From Symbiodinium natans (taxonomy: Eukaryota > Sar > Dinophyceae > Suessiales > Symbiodiniaceae), in assembly GCA_905221605.1 (NCBI GenBank), contig CAJNDS010000387.1, forward strand, positions 89,038-153,037: 64,000 nt of DNA. The letters run 5' to 3'. This document shows, one piece after another, positions 1 to 10,280 of the stretch (the stretch's first letter is position 1; the number at the start of each line of letters is the position of its first letter). The notes under the pieces were generated by a model, which saw nothing but the letters and a program-made list of their open reading frames with translations, was not told where the DNA came from and did no database searches. Made by a program: the position numbers and the translations under genes.

Positions 1-1
1 T

Positions 2-3000
2 CAAGCACAGTCAGCAGCAGCAGCAGCAGCAGCAGGACAAGCCACAGGGAGCGCCGAAAGAAAAGAGAAAGAACTGATACACCCCAGTCATGTTCCAAAA
101 CCGCACACGTTTAACGGCAAGAAAGAAGAATGGGAAAAGTTCAAACATGTTTTCATGGCATGGTCAAGCACAGTGCATGAGCGTTACCCAGAGTTGTTGG
201 AAAAGCATGGAGCCAGTAAGAACCCGATTGATGAAGCCAAATTTAGCCCCGAAGAAAGTAGACTGTCGAAAGCCATGTACACGTTTCTGATACAGTACTG
301 TCCCGAGCCAACGATGAACGTCATAGGACAAGGGTTGCGTGATGCCAACGGTTTTGAGGTTTGGAGAAGATTGGTGCTTCTGAGCGAGCCAGCGCATCGG
401 ACTAAGGCCTGGGTGTGGCGCAGGCACTTAGCAAATCCCTCGTTTTCGAGTGACATTGCACAGTGGAGCACAGCGCTTCACCAGTGGGAAGCTGAACGTC
501 GAGAGTTTGAGCGTACGTACAACACAGCGTTTTCAGAAGATGAGAAAGTGTCCATTTTGGCTCATATTGCACCGAAAGAGTTGCAGCAAAGCATCTTCAT
601 GCACAGTGATGTGTTGAACGGATACGACAAGATAAGAGAGTACATCGAACAGTATCTGATCAACAGAAACCTGTGGAAAAGGCCTCAAGGTTCACAGTTC
701 GGGATGCCCAAAGCCTCAAACAAAACTGCTGAGCATGATGATGGGGGAGTGAGGCCTATGGACATCGGCGGAGTAAAAGGAGACAAAGGCAAAGGGAAAG
801 GAGAATGGAAGAAAGGAAAGGACCACTGGGGCGACAAAGGAAAGGACAACTGGAGCAACAAAGGAAAGGACAAATGGAAGGAGAAGTGGAACAACAACAG
901 GTGGGACAACAATGGCAAAGGGAAAGGTAAGGATGGGAAGAAAGGCAAAACCGACAAGGGAAAAGGAGCAGGCAACAACAACAAAGGAGGCAAAGGAAAG
1001 CAAAACGATGGGAAAGGAAAGAACAACAATCCGCACGCTGGAAAGCAGTGCCATATATGCCACAGGCATGGTCACATTGCTGCAGACTGCTGGTGGAAGG
1101 TTGGAGCAGTCGACAACGAGGCCTACACCGAGACCGGTGGGACGGGTGCATCGACTGCCCCAGAAGACCGGAGTGGCAACGGTGCAGGGATTGGTTCTGT
1201 GTTTGAAGGTTCGCAGCGTGTTGTCAAGTGGAGTGATGAAGATGTGATATTCACTGTGAGTGAGAGTTCCGTCGCAGCTGTGACTGCAAAACAGCTAGGC
1301 AACCGGTATCTTCTCATCGACTCAGGAGCCTGTGAGAGTGTAGCAAAAGTAGGAGACTTTGAAGCACAGGTGGATGCCTCGAAAGCGAAGCCTTTGTTCA
1401 GCGTGCAAGGGACGCCGCTTAAGGTGTATGGAAAGCAGTACCCTCAGGTCATGTTCGGACAAACCAAAGGAGCAGTAGAAATGACCGTAACGGATGCTGC
1501 TGAGAGCCTAGTTTCGGTTCACAGCTTGGTAGCGAGAGGACACAAGGTGGTTTTCAGCCCAGGAGGGTGTTTCCTCGAGACCAGCGCGGGTGACACCGTA
1601 CCACTTGAGCTTCATGGGAAAAGGTGGTACTTGAAAGTGATGGACGTGGGCGAAGGGAGCGCGCCTGCAGGAGGCAGGAGGGTCGCACCCATTGCCGACA
1701 AGCCGGATCTGGGTCCCCGAGAGGAAGACCGCTGGAAGAGAGAAGTGAAGGATGGGGTGGAGTATCTCATTCGAGAGCACAACAGCCCAAGAAAGCGTTT
1801 GTTTGCGCCAAAGATCAAGGATCTCCCTGTGCCCTTGGAGAGACTGGAGAGTGGAAGGCTCACCAAGATGATCTTCGAGGAGGATGGGTCCCAGAAGGAA
1901 GATCGGAGTGCGTGGGAAGACAAGCGCTTTGCAATGAGGGATATGAAGCATGCTTGGCTGGGAGAAACCTGGTTCAGGCTGAAGCCAGAAAGAAAAGAAG
2001 CAGCTGCTGAGGAAGAGCAGCCAGACTATGAAGGCGAATGGATGCAAGGACTAGACGAGGCATATGAAGAAGAGATTGCGCAAGGAGAGGAAGCTCATGG
2101 AGGAGTTGTGGAAGACGACGAAGACGCAGTGGATCGGCTGATGATAGATGAGGACAGAGAAAGAGACCAGAGCAAGGTCATCAAGGCGCCGAAGGAGCCG
2201 TCGGCTCAGGAGGTGGAAGAACACAACCTCCACCATGCCAACTTCGAGAGTTGGTGCCCTGTTTGTGTGATGGGGCAAGGTAAGAGCAAGCAGCACAGGA
2301 GGGTCAAGGAAGACCCCAAGGAGCATGTGATCTACTCCGACTACATGTTCTTTTCTGGAGAAGGCAAGGAAGTGAACAAAGAAGAAGGAGAAAAGAAGCG
2401 GGCTGGTTTGGTAACCGTTCTCACTGCAATTTGCAAAGAGAGCCAGTACCCTTTCGCGCTGGTGTTGCCATCCAAAGCCAGCGTGGACTACGCAAGCAAG
2501 GCAATGATCAGCTGGATCAAGGATCTGAAGTGGGACAAGGTAGTGATCCATTTCGACCAAGAAAGCGCTCTGAACAAGATATATGAAAGGGTGCAGAAGG
2601 AAATGGGTGACACCGTTACTCTGCGGAGATCACCGCGATACAGTTCACAGTCCTTAGCAGATGGAGAGATGGTCAACGGTTTTCTGGCAGGCAAGATTCG
2701 CACATGGCTTGCGGAGGTGTCAGAGAAATACAAAGTCAAGATTGGCTGTGACAGTGTCTTGTTTCCATGGATTGTGCGACACAGTGCGTGGACGGTGGCA
2801 CGGTTTCACATCAACCATTCGAAGACAACGGCGTTCAGAGTCATCAATGGGTTTGACTATGTGGGTGAGATGATGACTTTCGGACAGGTGTCCTTAGCAA
2901 AATTTCCGAAGCAAAAGGACAAGGCAGCTCCAAGATGGATTCGCGGAGTGTATGCCGGAAAGAATGCTGCAGGAGATGAGCACTTGGTGCTTACAGAGTC

Positions 3001-5455
3001 AGGGGTGCAGACATGCCGCACCGTGAGGAGGTTACCAGAAAGTGCAAGATATGAAGCGGCGATACTCGACAAGGCAAAGGGAGTGCCTTGGAACAGGTAC
3101 TTGGGCATTGCAACAAGCAAGGTAGTGCAAGAACGGTCTGAGAGCAAGGGTGTAGCAGTTCCGGAGTTGGAGCCTGCAGAGACCTACGACTTCAAGCCAG
3201 AGACGATAGTGGTGCCAATGCCGGCGCCAAGAGCAGCAGACGATGCAGGAAAGGAAAGTGAGAAAGCTGCGTTGCAAGAGCCAGAGAGCAAGAGAGCCAG
3301 GGTGGAGCCTGCGCAGGCCAGTCGGCCGCCGGGTGACACCGGGAATGCTGCAGCTAGCACGCAGCAGTTCAACATTGCTACGCCTGATGCCAGCATGGGC
3401 ACAGACAGTCTCGACACGAGCATGTATGTGCCAAGCGTGCCGGGAGATGTAGCGCAGAACATGGTGGACAGCGTGAGTAACCATGGGACCTGGCTGGAGG
3501 GTAGTGCTCTCCTACCAAAAGAAGATGTGGGTGTGTACAAGAAGTGGCTGAAGCAAAACAAAGATTGCTTCAACGAGACAATGGTGAGCAACATCATGGA
3601 CTACCTGGACACGTTGCAGATTGACGAGAAAGAGTTGAGGAGAGCGAGAAAGGAAGAGCTGAGAAAGCTAAATGAGGTGTACGGTGCCTTCACACCGAGA
3701 GATGGGAGACAGATAACAAAGGACCTGACGGTGTTCGGCCACAAGTGGGTTGACAAGGTCACTGAAGGAGTGGCAAAGTCACGACTCACATGCCAGGACT
3801 TCAAGAAGAAGCAAGAAGCAAATGAGAAGCACAACTCAGAGTACCCTTCAAATTTCTGTCCAACGCCACACGCCACCTCGAGGAAGTTGTTGGAGGTTTA
3901 CTCGCTGACGACAAAGATGCCGAGAGTCAAGGCCGACCTTAGCTCAGCTTTCCTCATTGCGAAAGATGGTGGAGATGCAAAAGGACAACCAGTGATGATG
4001 AAGCCGCCAAAGGAATGGCTGGAGGAATACGATGAGTGGTACGCAAAAGCAAGCCCAGAAATGCAAGAGCAGATGAAGAACGTGCCGAAAGAAAGCGTGC
4101 TATGGCAGGTCGATGGAAATCTGTATGGAAGGCAGTCAGCGGCAGCGCAGTACAGAGATCGTCTGGAAACCATTTTGACCAAGGAACTCCCGAAGGGAGT
4201 GTATCAGTTTCACAGGGGGACACTAGACGCATGTGTCTTTCGATGCGTGCGAACAGGGATCGTTTTGATCCACCACATAGACGATTTCGACGTTTGTGGA
4301 CCGGCAGAGTTGCTGGATGACCTGCTGAAAGTTCAGCTGCCGAAGTGCGGATGCAAGCTAAAAGTGGGTGAGCTTGAATGGCCAGGCGCAGCAAGCAGTA
4401 GCACGAGTGAATTTCTTGGCAGAAAGAAGATCCTGGTGGAGGGAGCTGTGGTTACGATGCCGAACGAAAAGCATACCACTGACATCCTTAGGATGCTAGG
4501 ACTAGAGGACGCCAAGCCAAGCCCCGTGCCGGGAAAGAAGCTCAACCTAAAGGATGACAAGCTTCTGGAGGGCAGAGCCAAAGAAATCTACGCTAGCTGT
4601 GTAGGCAGTGCTACCTACCTGTCGCAGGATCGACCCGACATCAAATTCGCATGCAAGGAGCTTGCAAAGCGGATTAGGAATCCCAGGGAATGTGACATGC
4701 AAAACCTCAAGACGTTAGGTAGATATCTCAGGGGAACCATGCACGTGGGACATGTGACAAAGATGAGTGAAGACTTCGAACCAGCTGCAGGGATTCCGCT
4801 GCAGGGGTATTGCGACAGTGACTGGGCAGGTGACAGAGAAGACCGCAAGAGCACCAGTGGGCAGGCAATAGTCCTAGGAGGGACCGTGGTTGAAACTTCT
4901 GCTCGGAGTCAGCAAGGAACTCCTGCGACCAGCTCAGGAGAGGCAGAAGTCAGAGCCCTAACTCAGTGCGCCCAGGACCTAGTTTTCGTGCGGAACTTAG
5001 GTGTGGAAGACTTTGGCATGACGATCGATGTGCCAAGACTGTTTTGTGACAGTAGTGCAGCCATCCAAGTTGCGCGGAGATTGGGTGTTGGGAAAATGCG
5101 ACATGTTGATCTGGGACATTTCTACATTCAAGAGCTTGTGAAAGAGAAAAGAGTGATCGTGCAGAAAATCAAAGGAACGGAAAACCCATCGAATGCTTTG
5201 ACGAAGCACTTAACAACCGGAAAGGAGATGGAAGAAGCACGCGAAATGCTCGGGTTGGTTACCTTGGACAAGCAAGGACTTGACAAGCACGTTACAAAGA
5301 ACAGCATGCAAACCATCGGAGCAGTCAACATTTGGAAAAAGTGGCAGCCGCAGCAGTGCTCAAAGCTGAACATAAAGCAATTTGTCAGTGCTGTTACTAG
5401 ACACCGGCCTCTGAGGGAGTCACCTCATGGATCTCATTCCTCATGGACCGGGTGA
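2..5455 (+). CDS. Copia Gag-Pol polyprotein (5' partial)
   Basis: The polyprotein is processed into the capsid and enzymes that copy and integrate the element. The frame is open from base 2, so the ATG at 155 is probably internal; residues here count from it. Gag carries a Lys/Gly/Asn-rich stretch (about 205-290) and a CX2CX4HX4C zinc knuckle (299-312). The aspartic protease has D-S-G-A at 389-392. The integrase has an HHCC zinc module (H690, H693/H694, C701, C704) and a D729, D801, E838 triad with 36 residues between the last two. RT motif A has D1261 in ADLSSAFL and motif C has IDD at 1375-1377. RNase H has CDSDWAG with D1554, E1596 and D1632, followed by the usual Copia ending near ALTKHL. 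The C-terminal ~60 residues after that are poorly conserved. All catalytic residues are present. Copia-like elements in dinoflagellates are known to be transcribed, and heat activation has been reported for Symbiodinium; activity of this copy is not shown. Confidence 0.95.
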   Translation, partial: QAQSAAAAAAAGQATGSAERKEKELIHPSHVPKPHTFNGKKEEWEKFKHVFMAWSSTVHERYPELLEKHGASKNPIDEAKFSPEESRLSKAMYTFLIQYCPEPTMNVIGQGLRDANGFEVWRRLVLLSEPAHRTKAWVWRRHLANPSFSSDIAQWSTALHQWEAERREFERTYNTAFSEDEKVSILAHIAPKELQQSIFMHSDVLNGYDKIREYIEQYLINRNLWKRPQGSQFGMPKASNKTAEHDDGGVRPMDIGGVKGDKGKGKGEWKKGKDHWGDKGKDNWSNKGKDKWKEKWNNNRWDNNGKGKGKDGKKGKTDKGKGAGNNNKGGKGKQNDGKGKNNNPHAGKQCHICHRHGHIAADCWWKVGAVDNEAYTETGGTGASTAPEDRSGNGAGIGSVFEGSQRVVKWSDEDVIFTVSESSVAAVTAKQLGNRYLLIDSGACESVAKVGDFEAQVDASKAKPLFSVQGTPLKVYGKQYPQVMFGQTKGAVEMTVTDAAESLVSVHSLVARGHKVVFSPGGCFLETSAGDTVPLELHGKRWYLKVMDVGEGSAPAGGRRVAPIADKPDLGPREEDRWKREVKDGVEYLIREHNSPRKRLFAPKIKDLPVPLERLESGRLTKMIFEEDGSQKEDRSAWEDKRFAMRDMKHAWLGETWFRLKPERKEAAAEEEQPDYEGEWMQGLDEAYEEEIAQGEEAHGGVVEDDEDAVDRLMIDEDRERDQSKVIKAPKEPSAQEVEEHNLHHANFESWCPVCVMGQGKSKQHRRVKEDPKEHVIYSDYMFFSGEGKEVNKEEGEKKRAGLVTVLTAICKESQYPFALVLPSKASVDYASKAMISWIKDLKWDKVVIHFDQESALNKIYERVQKEMGDTVTLRRSPRYSSQSLADGEMVNGFLAGKIRTWLAEVSEKYKVKIGCDSVLFPWIVRHSAWTVARFHINHSKTTAFRVINGFDYVGEMMTFGQVSLAKFPKQKDKAAPRWIRGVYAGKNAAGDEHLVLTESGVQTCRTVRRLPESARYEAAILDKAKGVPWNRYLGIATSKVVQERSESKGVAVPELEPAETYDFKPETIVVPMPAPRAADDAGKESEKAALQEPESKRARVEPAQASRPPGDTGNAAASTQQFNIATPDASMGTDSLDTSMYVPSVPGDVAQNMVDSVSNHGTWLEGSALLPKEDVGVYKKWLKQNKDCFNETMVSNIMDYLDTLQIDEKELRRARKEELRKLNEVYGAFTPRDGRQITKDLTVFGHKWVDKVTEGVAKSRLTCQDFKKKQEANEKHNSEYPSNFCPTPHATSRKLLEVYSLTTKMPRVKADLSSAFLIAKDGGDAKGQPVMMKPPKEWLEEYDEWYAKASPEMQEQMKNVPKESVLWQVDGNLYGRQSAAAQYRDRLETILTKELPKGVYQFHRGTLDACVFRCVRTGIVLIHHIDDFDVCGPAELLDDLLKVQLPKCGCKLKVGELEWPGAASSSTSEFLGRKKILVEGAVVTMPNEKHTTDILRMLGLEDAKPSPVPGKKLNLKDDKLLEGRAKEIYASCVGSATYLSQDRPDIKFACKELAKRIRNPRECDMQNLKTLGRYLRGTMHVGHVTKMSEDFEPAAGIPLQGYCDSDWAGDREDRKSTSGQAIVLGGTVVETSARSQQGTPATSSGEAEVRALTQCAQDLVFVRNLGVEDFGMTIDVPRLFCDSSAAIQVARRLGVGKMRHVDLGHFYIQELVKEKRVIVQKIKGTENPSNALTKHLTTGKEMEEAREMLGLVTLDKQGLDKHVTKNSMQTIGAVNIWKKWQPQQCSKLNIKQFVSAVTRHRPLRESPHGSHSSWTG

Positions 5456-5732
5456 CACCGGAACCCAATGGTTGCTCTTCGTAGTAGTCAGTGTGGTTCT
5501 GAACATCATCACGCTCTCAGTGATGGTGTGCACATGCCTCTGTAAGTGTATCCATTTTGGAAACCGAGAGGTGTTCATCTACATGGGTGAAAAGTGCCCA
5601 GATGCAAAGCTCTATGTGAGTCGCAAGGGACGAAAGTTCCATGCAAATCCAAAGTGTCACGGACTGATCCAAGCCACGGATGTCCAAGGTATCACCGTTT
5701 GCAAGTATTGCTTTAAAGGCAAGATTGAGTGA
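5427..5732 (+). CDS. small ORF downstream of Copia pol: one membrane segment plus putative zinc-binding domain
   Basis: A 101-residue ORF in the +1 frame relative to pol, overlapping its last 29 bases and ending before the polypurine tract, so it is inside the element. Residues 15-34 are a strongly hydrophobic segment starting WLLFVVVSVV. A cysteine cluster CTCLCKC (35-41) follows. The C-terminal half has YVSRKGRKFHANPKC, then a C-X2-C pair (C92, C95). The spacing H72, C77, C92, C95 resembles small treble-clef or Ada-like metal-binding modules; this is inference from the pattern. Its position recalls an env-like third ORF, but nothing shows an envelope function. It could be expressed by readthrough, reinitiation or splicing. 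Not recognised as a named family. Confidence 0.5.
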   Translation: MDLIPHGPGDTGTQWLLFVVVSVVLNIITLSVMVCTCLCKCIHFGNREVFIYMGEKCPDAKLYVSRKGRKFHANPKCHGLIQATDVQGITVCKYCFKGKIE

Positions 5733-5787
5733 CGCATCTTGAGCCCAATGCGCGACCAACGGGGGAGCAGCAAGAGGCACATGCTTT

Positions 5788-5797
5788 AAGGAGGGTG
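5788..5797 (+). promoter_or_regulatory. polypurine tract priming plus-strand DNA synthesis
   Basis: AAGGAGGGTG lies immediately upstream of the predicted LTR start (TGCGAAA). A purine run just 5' of the 3' LTR is the usual plus-strand primer in LTR retrotransposons. Confidence 0.6.
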
Positions 5798-5931
5798 TGC
5801 GAAAGTTGCTGACCCCACACCACTTTCTAGGTAAAGCATGTACCTTGTACAGTTGTATAGAGGTGTCTTTACCGAAGCCCTTTATAGGCACAAGCAAGAG
5901 TGGGAGAAAATAGGTTTCCGCTCGTTTCGCA
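5798..5931 (+). repeat. 3' LTR of the Copia element
   Basis: 134 bp bounded by perfect 7-bp inverted repeats, TGCGAAA at the start and TTTCGCA at the end, giving the expected TG...CA ends. It follows the polypurine tract. It is short for a Copia LTR. The start could be two bases earlier (TG at 5796). The matching 5' LTR is outside the window, so identity between LTRs and the target-site duplication cannot be checked here. Confidence 0.7.
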
Positions 5932-6290
5932 TAAAATCCCTAAACCCTAAAATCCCTAAACCCTAAAATCCCTATACCCAAAAATCCCTAAACCCTAAAA
6001 CATGAAAGAGAGGTTCAGGGTTTAGGGTTTAGGGTTTAGGGTTTACGGTTTAGGGTTTAGGGTTTAGGCTGCAGAGTGTAGGGCTTAGCTGTGGCCTCCT
6101 TCCAGCTGAGCGTCGTCAATGTCAAGTTGACCCCGCATGGCTAAGGTTTACGGCTTGCGGATCAGGGTTTAGGGTTTAGGGTTTAGGGTTTAGGGTTTCG
6201 GGTTTAGGGTTTAGGGTTTAGGGTTTAGGGTGAATTTAGGGTTTAGGGTTTAGGGTTCAGGATTCAGGGTTAGTCTGAGGTTGGAACCCT

Positions 6291-6411
6291 GGGCCCTTAC
6301 TATGGTCCTTTACCCTTTTTAAAGGGGGTTTTCAAGGAATCCAAAGTATGGGCCCTTATACTGTATAGTGTATGTAAGGGTTAAAGAACAGGGGACCCAA
6401 CGTAAGGGCCC
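6291..6411. mobile_element. TIR element, family E
   Basis: Perfect 10-bp ends GGGCCCTTAC and GTAAGGGCCC. The interior shares the phrase GTATGGGCCCTT with the second copy at 9674-9783. About 120 bp and non-coding. Confidence 0.6.
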
Positions 6412-6953
6412 GGATGCCCTGGCTTAGGATTTGGGGTGCAGGGCTTCATATTGAGGCCTTAAATATCCTACAACAGAAACCCCTAAAAGGTGCACAAGTC
6501 TGATGCCTCTCCTCAGGAACCCCAAGGCAAGCGTCTGCCAAAAATCCCGAAACCTACAAGGTGGGGGCCCCCTAGCTATGAGTAGAGTTACGAGAGCCCG
6601 AAACTGCGCTATGAGGATCCTAAATTGGGGTTATAAGGATCCTAAATGGGGTAAAAAGTCCCTTAACTACAGTAGTAGTACAGTAAGGGGGACCCTCCTT
6701 GTAGAGCCACGAAGCTGACCCAACCTCGCCCGAAACCTAACCCCCCAAAACCCAAAACCCTGAAGCCGCTCTAAGGCCTTAAGCACTCTAAACCCTAAAC
6801 CACTCCAAACCTTAAACCGCTCACACACTCCAAGCCCTTAAGCACTCTAAGCCCTAAAACCACTTCCAAACCCTAAAACACTCCTAAACCCTAAACCACT
6901 TCCAACCCTGAACCACTCGAAATCCTAGTCCTCAAGCCAAGACCTCCCTCCAG

Positions 6954-6987
6954 CCAGGACAACCTCGTCAACCACCACCACGTCGAG
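6954..6987 (+). CDS. candidate Ser/Thr-rich mini-exon
   Basis: Preceded by a pyrimidine-rich CCTCCCTCCAG acceptor and followed by AG/GTCTTT. One frame gives RTTSSTTTTSR. It is one of five similar patches (also 7857, 8562, 12812, 13476). Confidence 0.25.
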
Positions 6988-7435
6988 GTCTTTCAGGGCT
7001 TCGAGGGTTTGAGAAACCCTAAACCCTAAACCCTAAACCCTAAACCCTAAACCCTGAGAGTCAGGGCGTTTGAGGTTTTTAGGGTTTAGGGAGACTCAGG
7101 GCTTAGGACTCAGGATTTCTGGTGAAGGAGGAACACTGCCCCCTTGAGCAAGGACGACACCTTAAACTATTGAAGCCACATGGGGGGGGGGGGGGGTTCT
7201 CATGACGAGTTCCGGTGCGTTCCTTACTTCAGGGGAATCCCGAACCCTGAACCAAAGAGGAGCTAAACTCGCCACAGACGGGGCGAAACTCCAAACTTCC
7301 TAATTAAACCCTAAACCCTAAACTCTAAACCCTAAACCCAATCCCTAAACCCTATACCCTAAACCCGAACTGATACTCCCAAGACTAGCCCTCAGCAGCT
7401 TGCGCGTCTCAGGTTGACCCGTGCGTTGAAACAGC

Positions 7436-7562
7436 TTGGAGGTTCATGGTACTTCATAGCCAACTCTGACTGTACTTAGAACTGTACGTGTATCCATATT
7501 AGGGCACTTCAGGGCCTTCTGGGTACAGTTATAGTTTGTTAATAAGTACCATGAATCCCCAA
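7436..7562. mobile_element. TIR element, family B
   Basis: Ends TTGGAGGTTCATGGTACTT and AAGTACCATGAATCCCCAA are near-perfect inverted repeats (one mismatch). Related copies lie at 12631-12719 and 56166-56261, and all have TACAGTTATA-like or TACACTTAGA-like interiors. Non-autonomous, MITE-like. Confidence 0.7.
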
Positions 7563-7856
7563 GAGGAGGGTGGCTTTTTGCAGGAATTTGGCCTCAGGGC
7601 TTCGTGCGAGAAAGGAGTTTAGGGTTTAGGGTCTAGGGGGTTGCCCAAAACTAGGTTTCGAGTCCTTTTTTGGCTAGGTAAGGGTTGCTTGCATGCAAAG
7701 TGCACAAGCGAGGCCGCAAGCCCTCAACATCTAACTAAGCCCCTAAACAAAAAAAAGCAGACCTTAAACCTCTGAACGCCTCGGAAAAGGATAAATCAAA
7801 CAAGCTCTGAACCCTGAACCCTTAAGCACCTACAGCCTTCGGAAAAGTACTCCCGG

Positions 7857-7906
7857 AGGACCTCCACCACTTCCTCATCATCCTCATCCAGCTCCGAGCT
7901 CAGGAG
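7857..7906 (+). CDS. candidate Ser/Thr-rich mini-exon
   Basis: AGG ACC TCC ACC ACT TCC then a Ser run encodes RTSTTSSSSSSSSEL. Splice boundaries are unclear. Similar to the patches at 6954 and 8562. Confidence 0.2.
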
Positions 7907-8561
7907 TTCGCCAAGATTGCAGAGGGCTCTCACCCTAAACCCTGAACCCCAAACCCTAAACCCCAGACCCTTAAACCCCAAACCCTAAACCCTGAACCCC
8001 AAACCCTAAACCCCAAACCCTAAACCCTAAACCTTAAACCCTGAACCCTAAACCCCAAACCCTGCTCTCTCAGCAGGAAGGCCAAAGTCCAAAGGGAAGT
8101 TCTCGGGTTCTTAGGGGAGGGGGTTCAGGGGGGGTGTAGGGTTTCGGGTTTAGGGCTTCGAGTTGAAGAGTTACTCCCCAAGACTCTCACAGGCTCCGAG
8201 AAAGCTTCCCTAAGGTTCCCTAGGTACCTACCCCCCATGAACCCCGCCCCCCCTCCCTTAAGGAACGCATAAAGAAGCCAAGAAAGAACTCGAGTCGCCA
8301 AGCCTTAGCGTCGAATTCCTGAGGTTTTGATCCTTAGGACCTTACGGGTTCATGGGTACCTTTATAACCCCACGTAGAAGTCTACTTTCATCTACTTAGG
8401 GGACTTAGGGAGCTTATAAGTACAGTTATAAGTGCGTTTCAAGGGGCTTCAAGGGACTTTAGGGGCCTAGGCTTTTCGATTTGGGGTTGTAGGGCTTAAG
8501 CGTTTAGAGTTCCCTAAACCCTAAACCCTAAACCCTAAACCCTAAACCCTATTCCTCTGAG

Positions 8562-8619
8562 GCAGCACGTCCACCACAGCCTCCTCCACAACCTCCACGA
8601 GCAGCAGCACTTCCACCAC
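8562..8619 (+). CDS. candidate Ser/Thr-rich mini-exon
   Basis: After a CCCTAAA array and a TTCCTCTGAG acceptor, one frame encodes STSTTASSTTSTSSSTSTT. A GC donor could follow at 8620. Ser/Thr linkers of this kind are common in dinoflagellate proteins; the exon call is inference. Confidence 0.25.
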
Positions 8620-8830
8620 GCATCCTGGACTGCTCTTTTGGGTGTAGGCTTTAGGGTTTAGGGTTTAGGGTTTAAAGCTTTAGCGTACAAACCTTGAACC
8701 CCAGAAACCCCCTAAACCAGCCCGAAGCCCGAAGCCCAAAGCCCTAAGCCCAGTCAAAGGGTTTATTCCCCCCCCCCTTTTAGGCTTGAGACCCTGTGCA
8801 CCGCAAAGGGGGGTGCCCTGCTTGTGTCGG

Positions 8831-8895
8831 GTTCAGGGTTCAGGGATTAGGGTTTAGGGTTTAGTAGTAGCCCTAAACCCTAAACCCTAAACCCT
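8831..8895. repeat. head-to-head telomeric junction
   Basis: TTTAGGG units run rightward into CCCTAAA units with only TAGTAG-type bases at the junction near 8866-8871. This is the orientation expected where two chromosome ends fuse, but the arrays are only three to five units long. Confidence 0.7.
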
Positions 8896-9673
8896 GTAGG
8901 GTTCCATGGACCCGAAGGTTTGAGGTATCCCTAAACCCTGGAACCCTAAACCCTAAACCCCAAACCCGTGGTTTTCTTCCACCTTGGGAAGTTCGAACTG
9001 GGCCACGGGTGCATGAGGGCTTCTATTGCTGTGGTGGGGGCGTGCTTGTAGGGTTCCTTATACATACTGGTGAGTGTCTATATTGGGTGCCGTTTGTAGT
9101 TGAAGCTTAGAACCACCACTTTCAGCTACCCCCGGACCTGCAAGTAAAGTCAAGAGCATCACGAAAAGGTAAAGAGCCATCCAGGTTTTCGGGCTGCTGC
9201 GCGCCTTGGGAGGGGGGGGGGGGGGGGGAAGGCTGGGGCATCAGCAAAGACGTGCCCAAGAGAACGACGTGAGACGCACCGTTTTGAGCGCGGATGTTGT
9301 GCTGCGTGACTCTGTTTGATGTAAATACCTGCCCTTTTTTACATCTTGAACTAGACAGTCAGAACTCCTGTACAATCATGTGGATCAAAAACCCTAAACC
9401 CTAAACCCTAAACCCCCACATCAGAAGTGCCCTAAAACCCTGGAAGCCCAAACTCCCCACCCCGAAACCCCGTGACTCGAAGCCTAAACCCTAAACCCTA
9501 CATGGGGAGTGTCTAGAGGACTCTATAGGAGGATATATGGTCCTCAGCCCCAACTTCCCTAGAAAGAAGCCCCAACTTCCCTAGAAAGAAGCTAAGGGTA
9601 CATGGTCCCCGAATATGATCCTTCCGCGTTGAGGGTTGAGGGTTAAAGGTTTTGGGTTTAGGGGTCCCTTAGC

Positions 9674-9783
9674 GTGGTCCCTTACTTGCTTAAAAGGGTT
9701 CTGAAGTATGGGCCCTTGGATTAAAGGGTGTACAAGGGCTATAAAAGGGTCCCCCTTTTCAAGGGCCCATACTAAGGGACCAC
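9674..9783. mobile_element. TIR element, family E
   Basis: 110 bp with perfect 11-bp inverted ends GTGGTCCCTTA and TAAGGGACCAC. Second member of the family seen at 6291-6411. Confidence 0.65.
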
Positions 9784-10163
9784 GTCAACAAAACTCGGGT
9801 GCAGCAGCCTGATGAATTGTGGGTTGACTGTTCAGGGTTGAGGGTTTGGGGTTTTGGGACTACTGCAAAACCTGAAAACCCTTCTACCGCGCAGGATGAG
9901 GTTGTCAAGAACCGGTGAGCTTCTACAACCTGAAAGCCCGAAACCCTAAACCCCTAACCCTATGTGTGCAGACAGAAGCTTACGCCGTTCTGGAAGCCAG
10001 ACTCAGTCATGCTTTCGCCAACCACGTCAAGAACAACTCTGTGGGGCTTATGTCCCGTCCATGACCAGCCATGGCCTGCTGCCATTGCGATGTAAGGCGC
10101 CAGCTGCCACGCCACGACCGATACGACCAAGCACTGCCCCACGACCGATACTCGATCAGTGTT

Positions 10164-10280
10164 AGGGATCCGTTTTACTTTTTGGGTTATGGGCTTTCTT
10201 ATATATATATATATTATAAAATATATACATATATATATATATATAATATATATAATGAACAAAAAGGATCCTTTTTTTTC
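10164..10280. mobile_element. AT-rich TIR-like insertion with (TA)n core
   Basis: GGATCCGTTTTACTTTTTG near the left side and AAAAAGGATCC at the right side are imperfect inverted repeats around a (TA)n tract (about 10200-10256). The neighbourhood is bracketed by near-identical direct repeats GATACGACCAAGCACTGC (about 10110) and GATACGACCCAGCACTGC (10306), consistent with an insertion that split a coding segment. Confidence 0.4.

Larger units (their letters stand above)
1..5931 (+). mobile_element. Ty1/Copia LTR retrotransposon, 5' part outside the window
   Basis: Seen: one reading frame with Gag, zinc knuckle, protease, integrase, reverse transcriptase and RNase H in Copia order (integrase before RT), then a polypurine tract and a 3' LTR. 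The 5' LTR, primer-binding site and start of Gag lie to the left of the window. The 3' LTR is followed directly by degenerate CCCTAAA repeats, so the element probably inserted into telomere-like repeat DNA. The open frame has no internal stop, which suggests a young copy. Confidence 0.93.

Noticed and set aside
545-572. CCATTTTGGCTCA resembling the dinoflagellate spliced leader
   Set aside because: Only a partial match, inside conserved Gag coding sequence; no relict spliced leader was found at any gene start.
685-1151. Minus-strand Leu/Phe/Pro-rich ORFs opposite Gag
   Set aside because: Antisense of the Lys/Gly-rich Gag codons.
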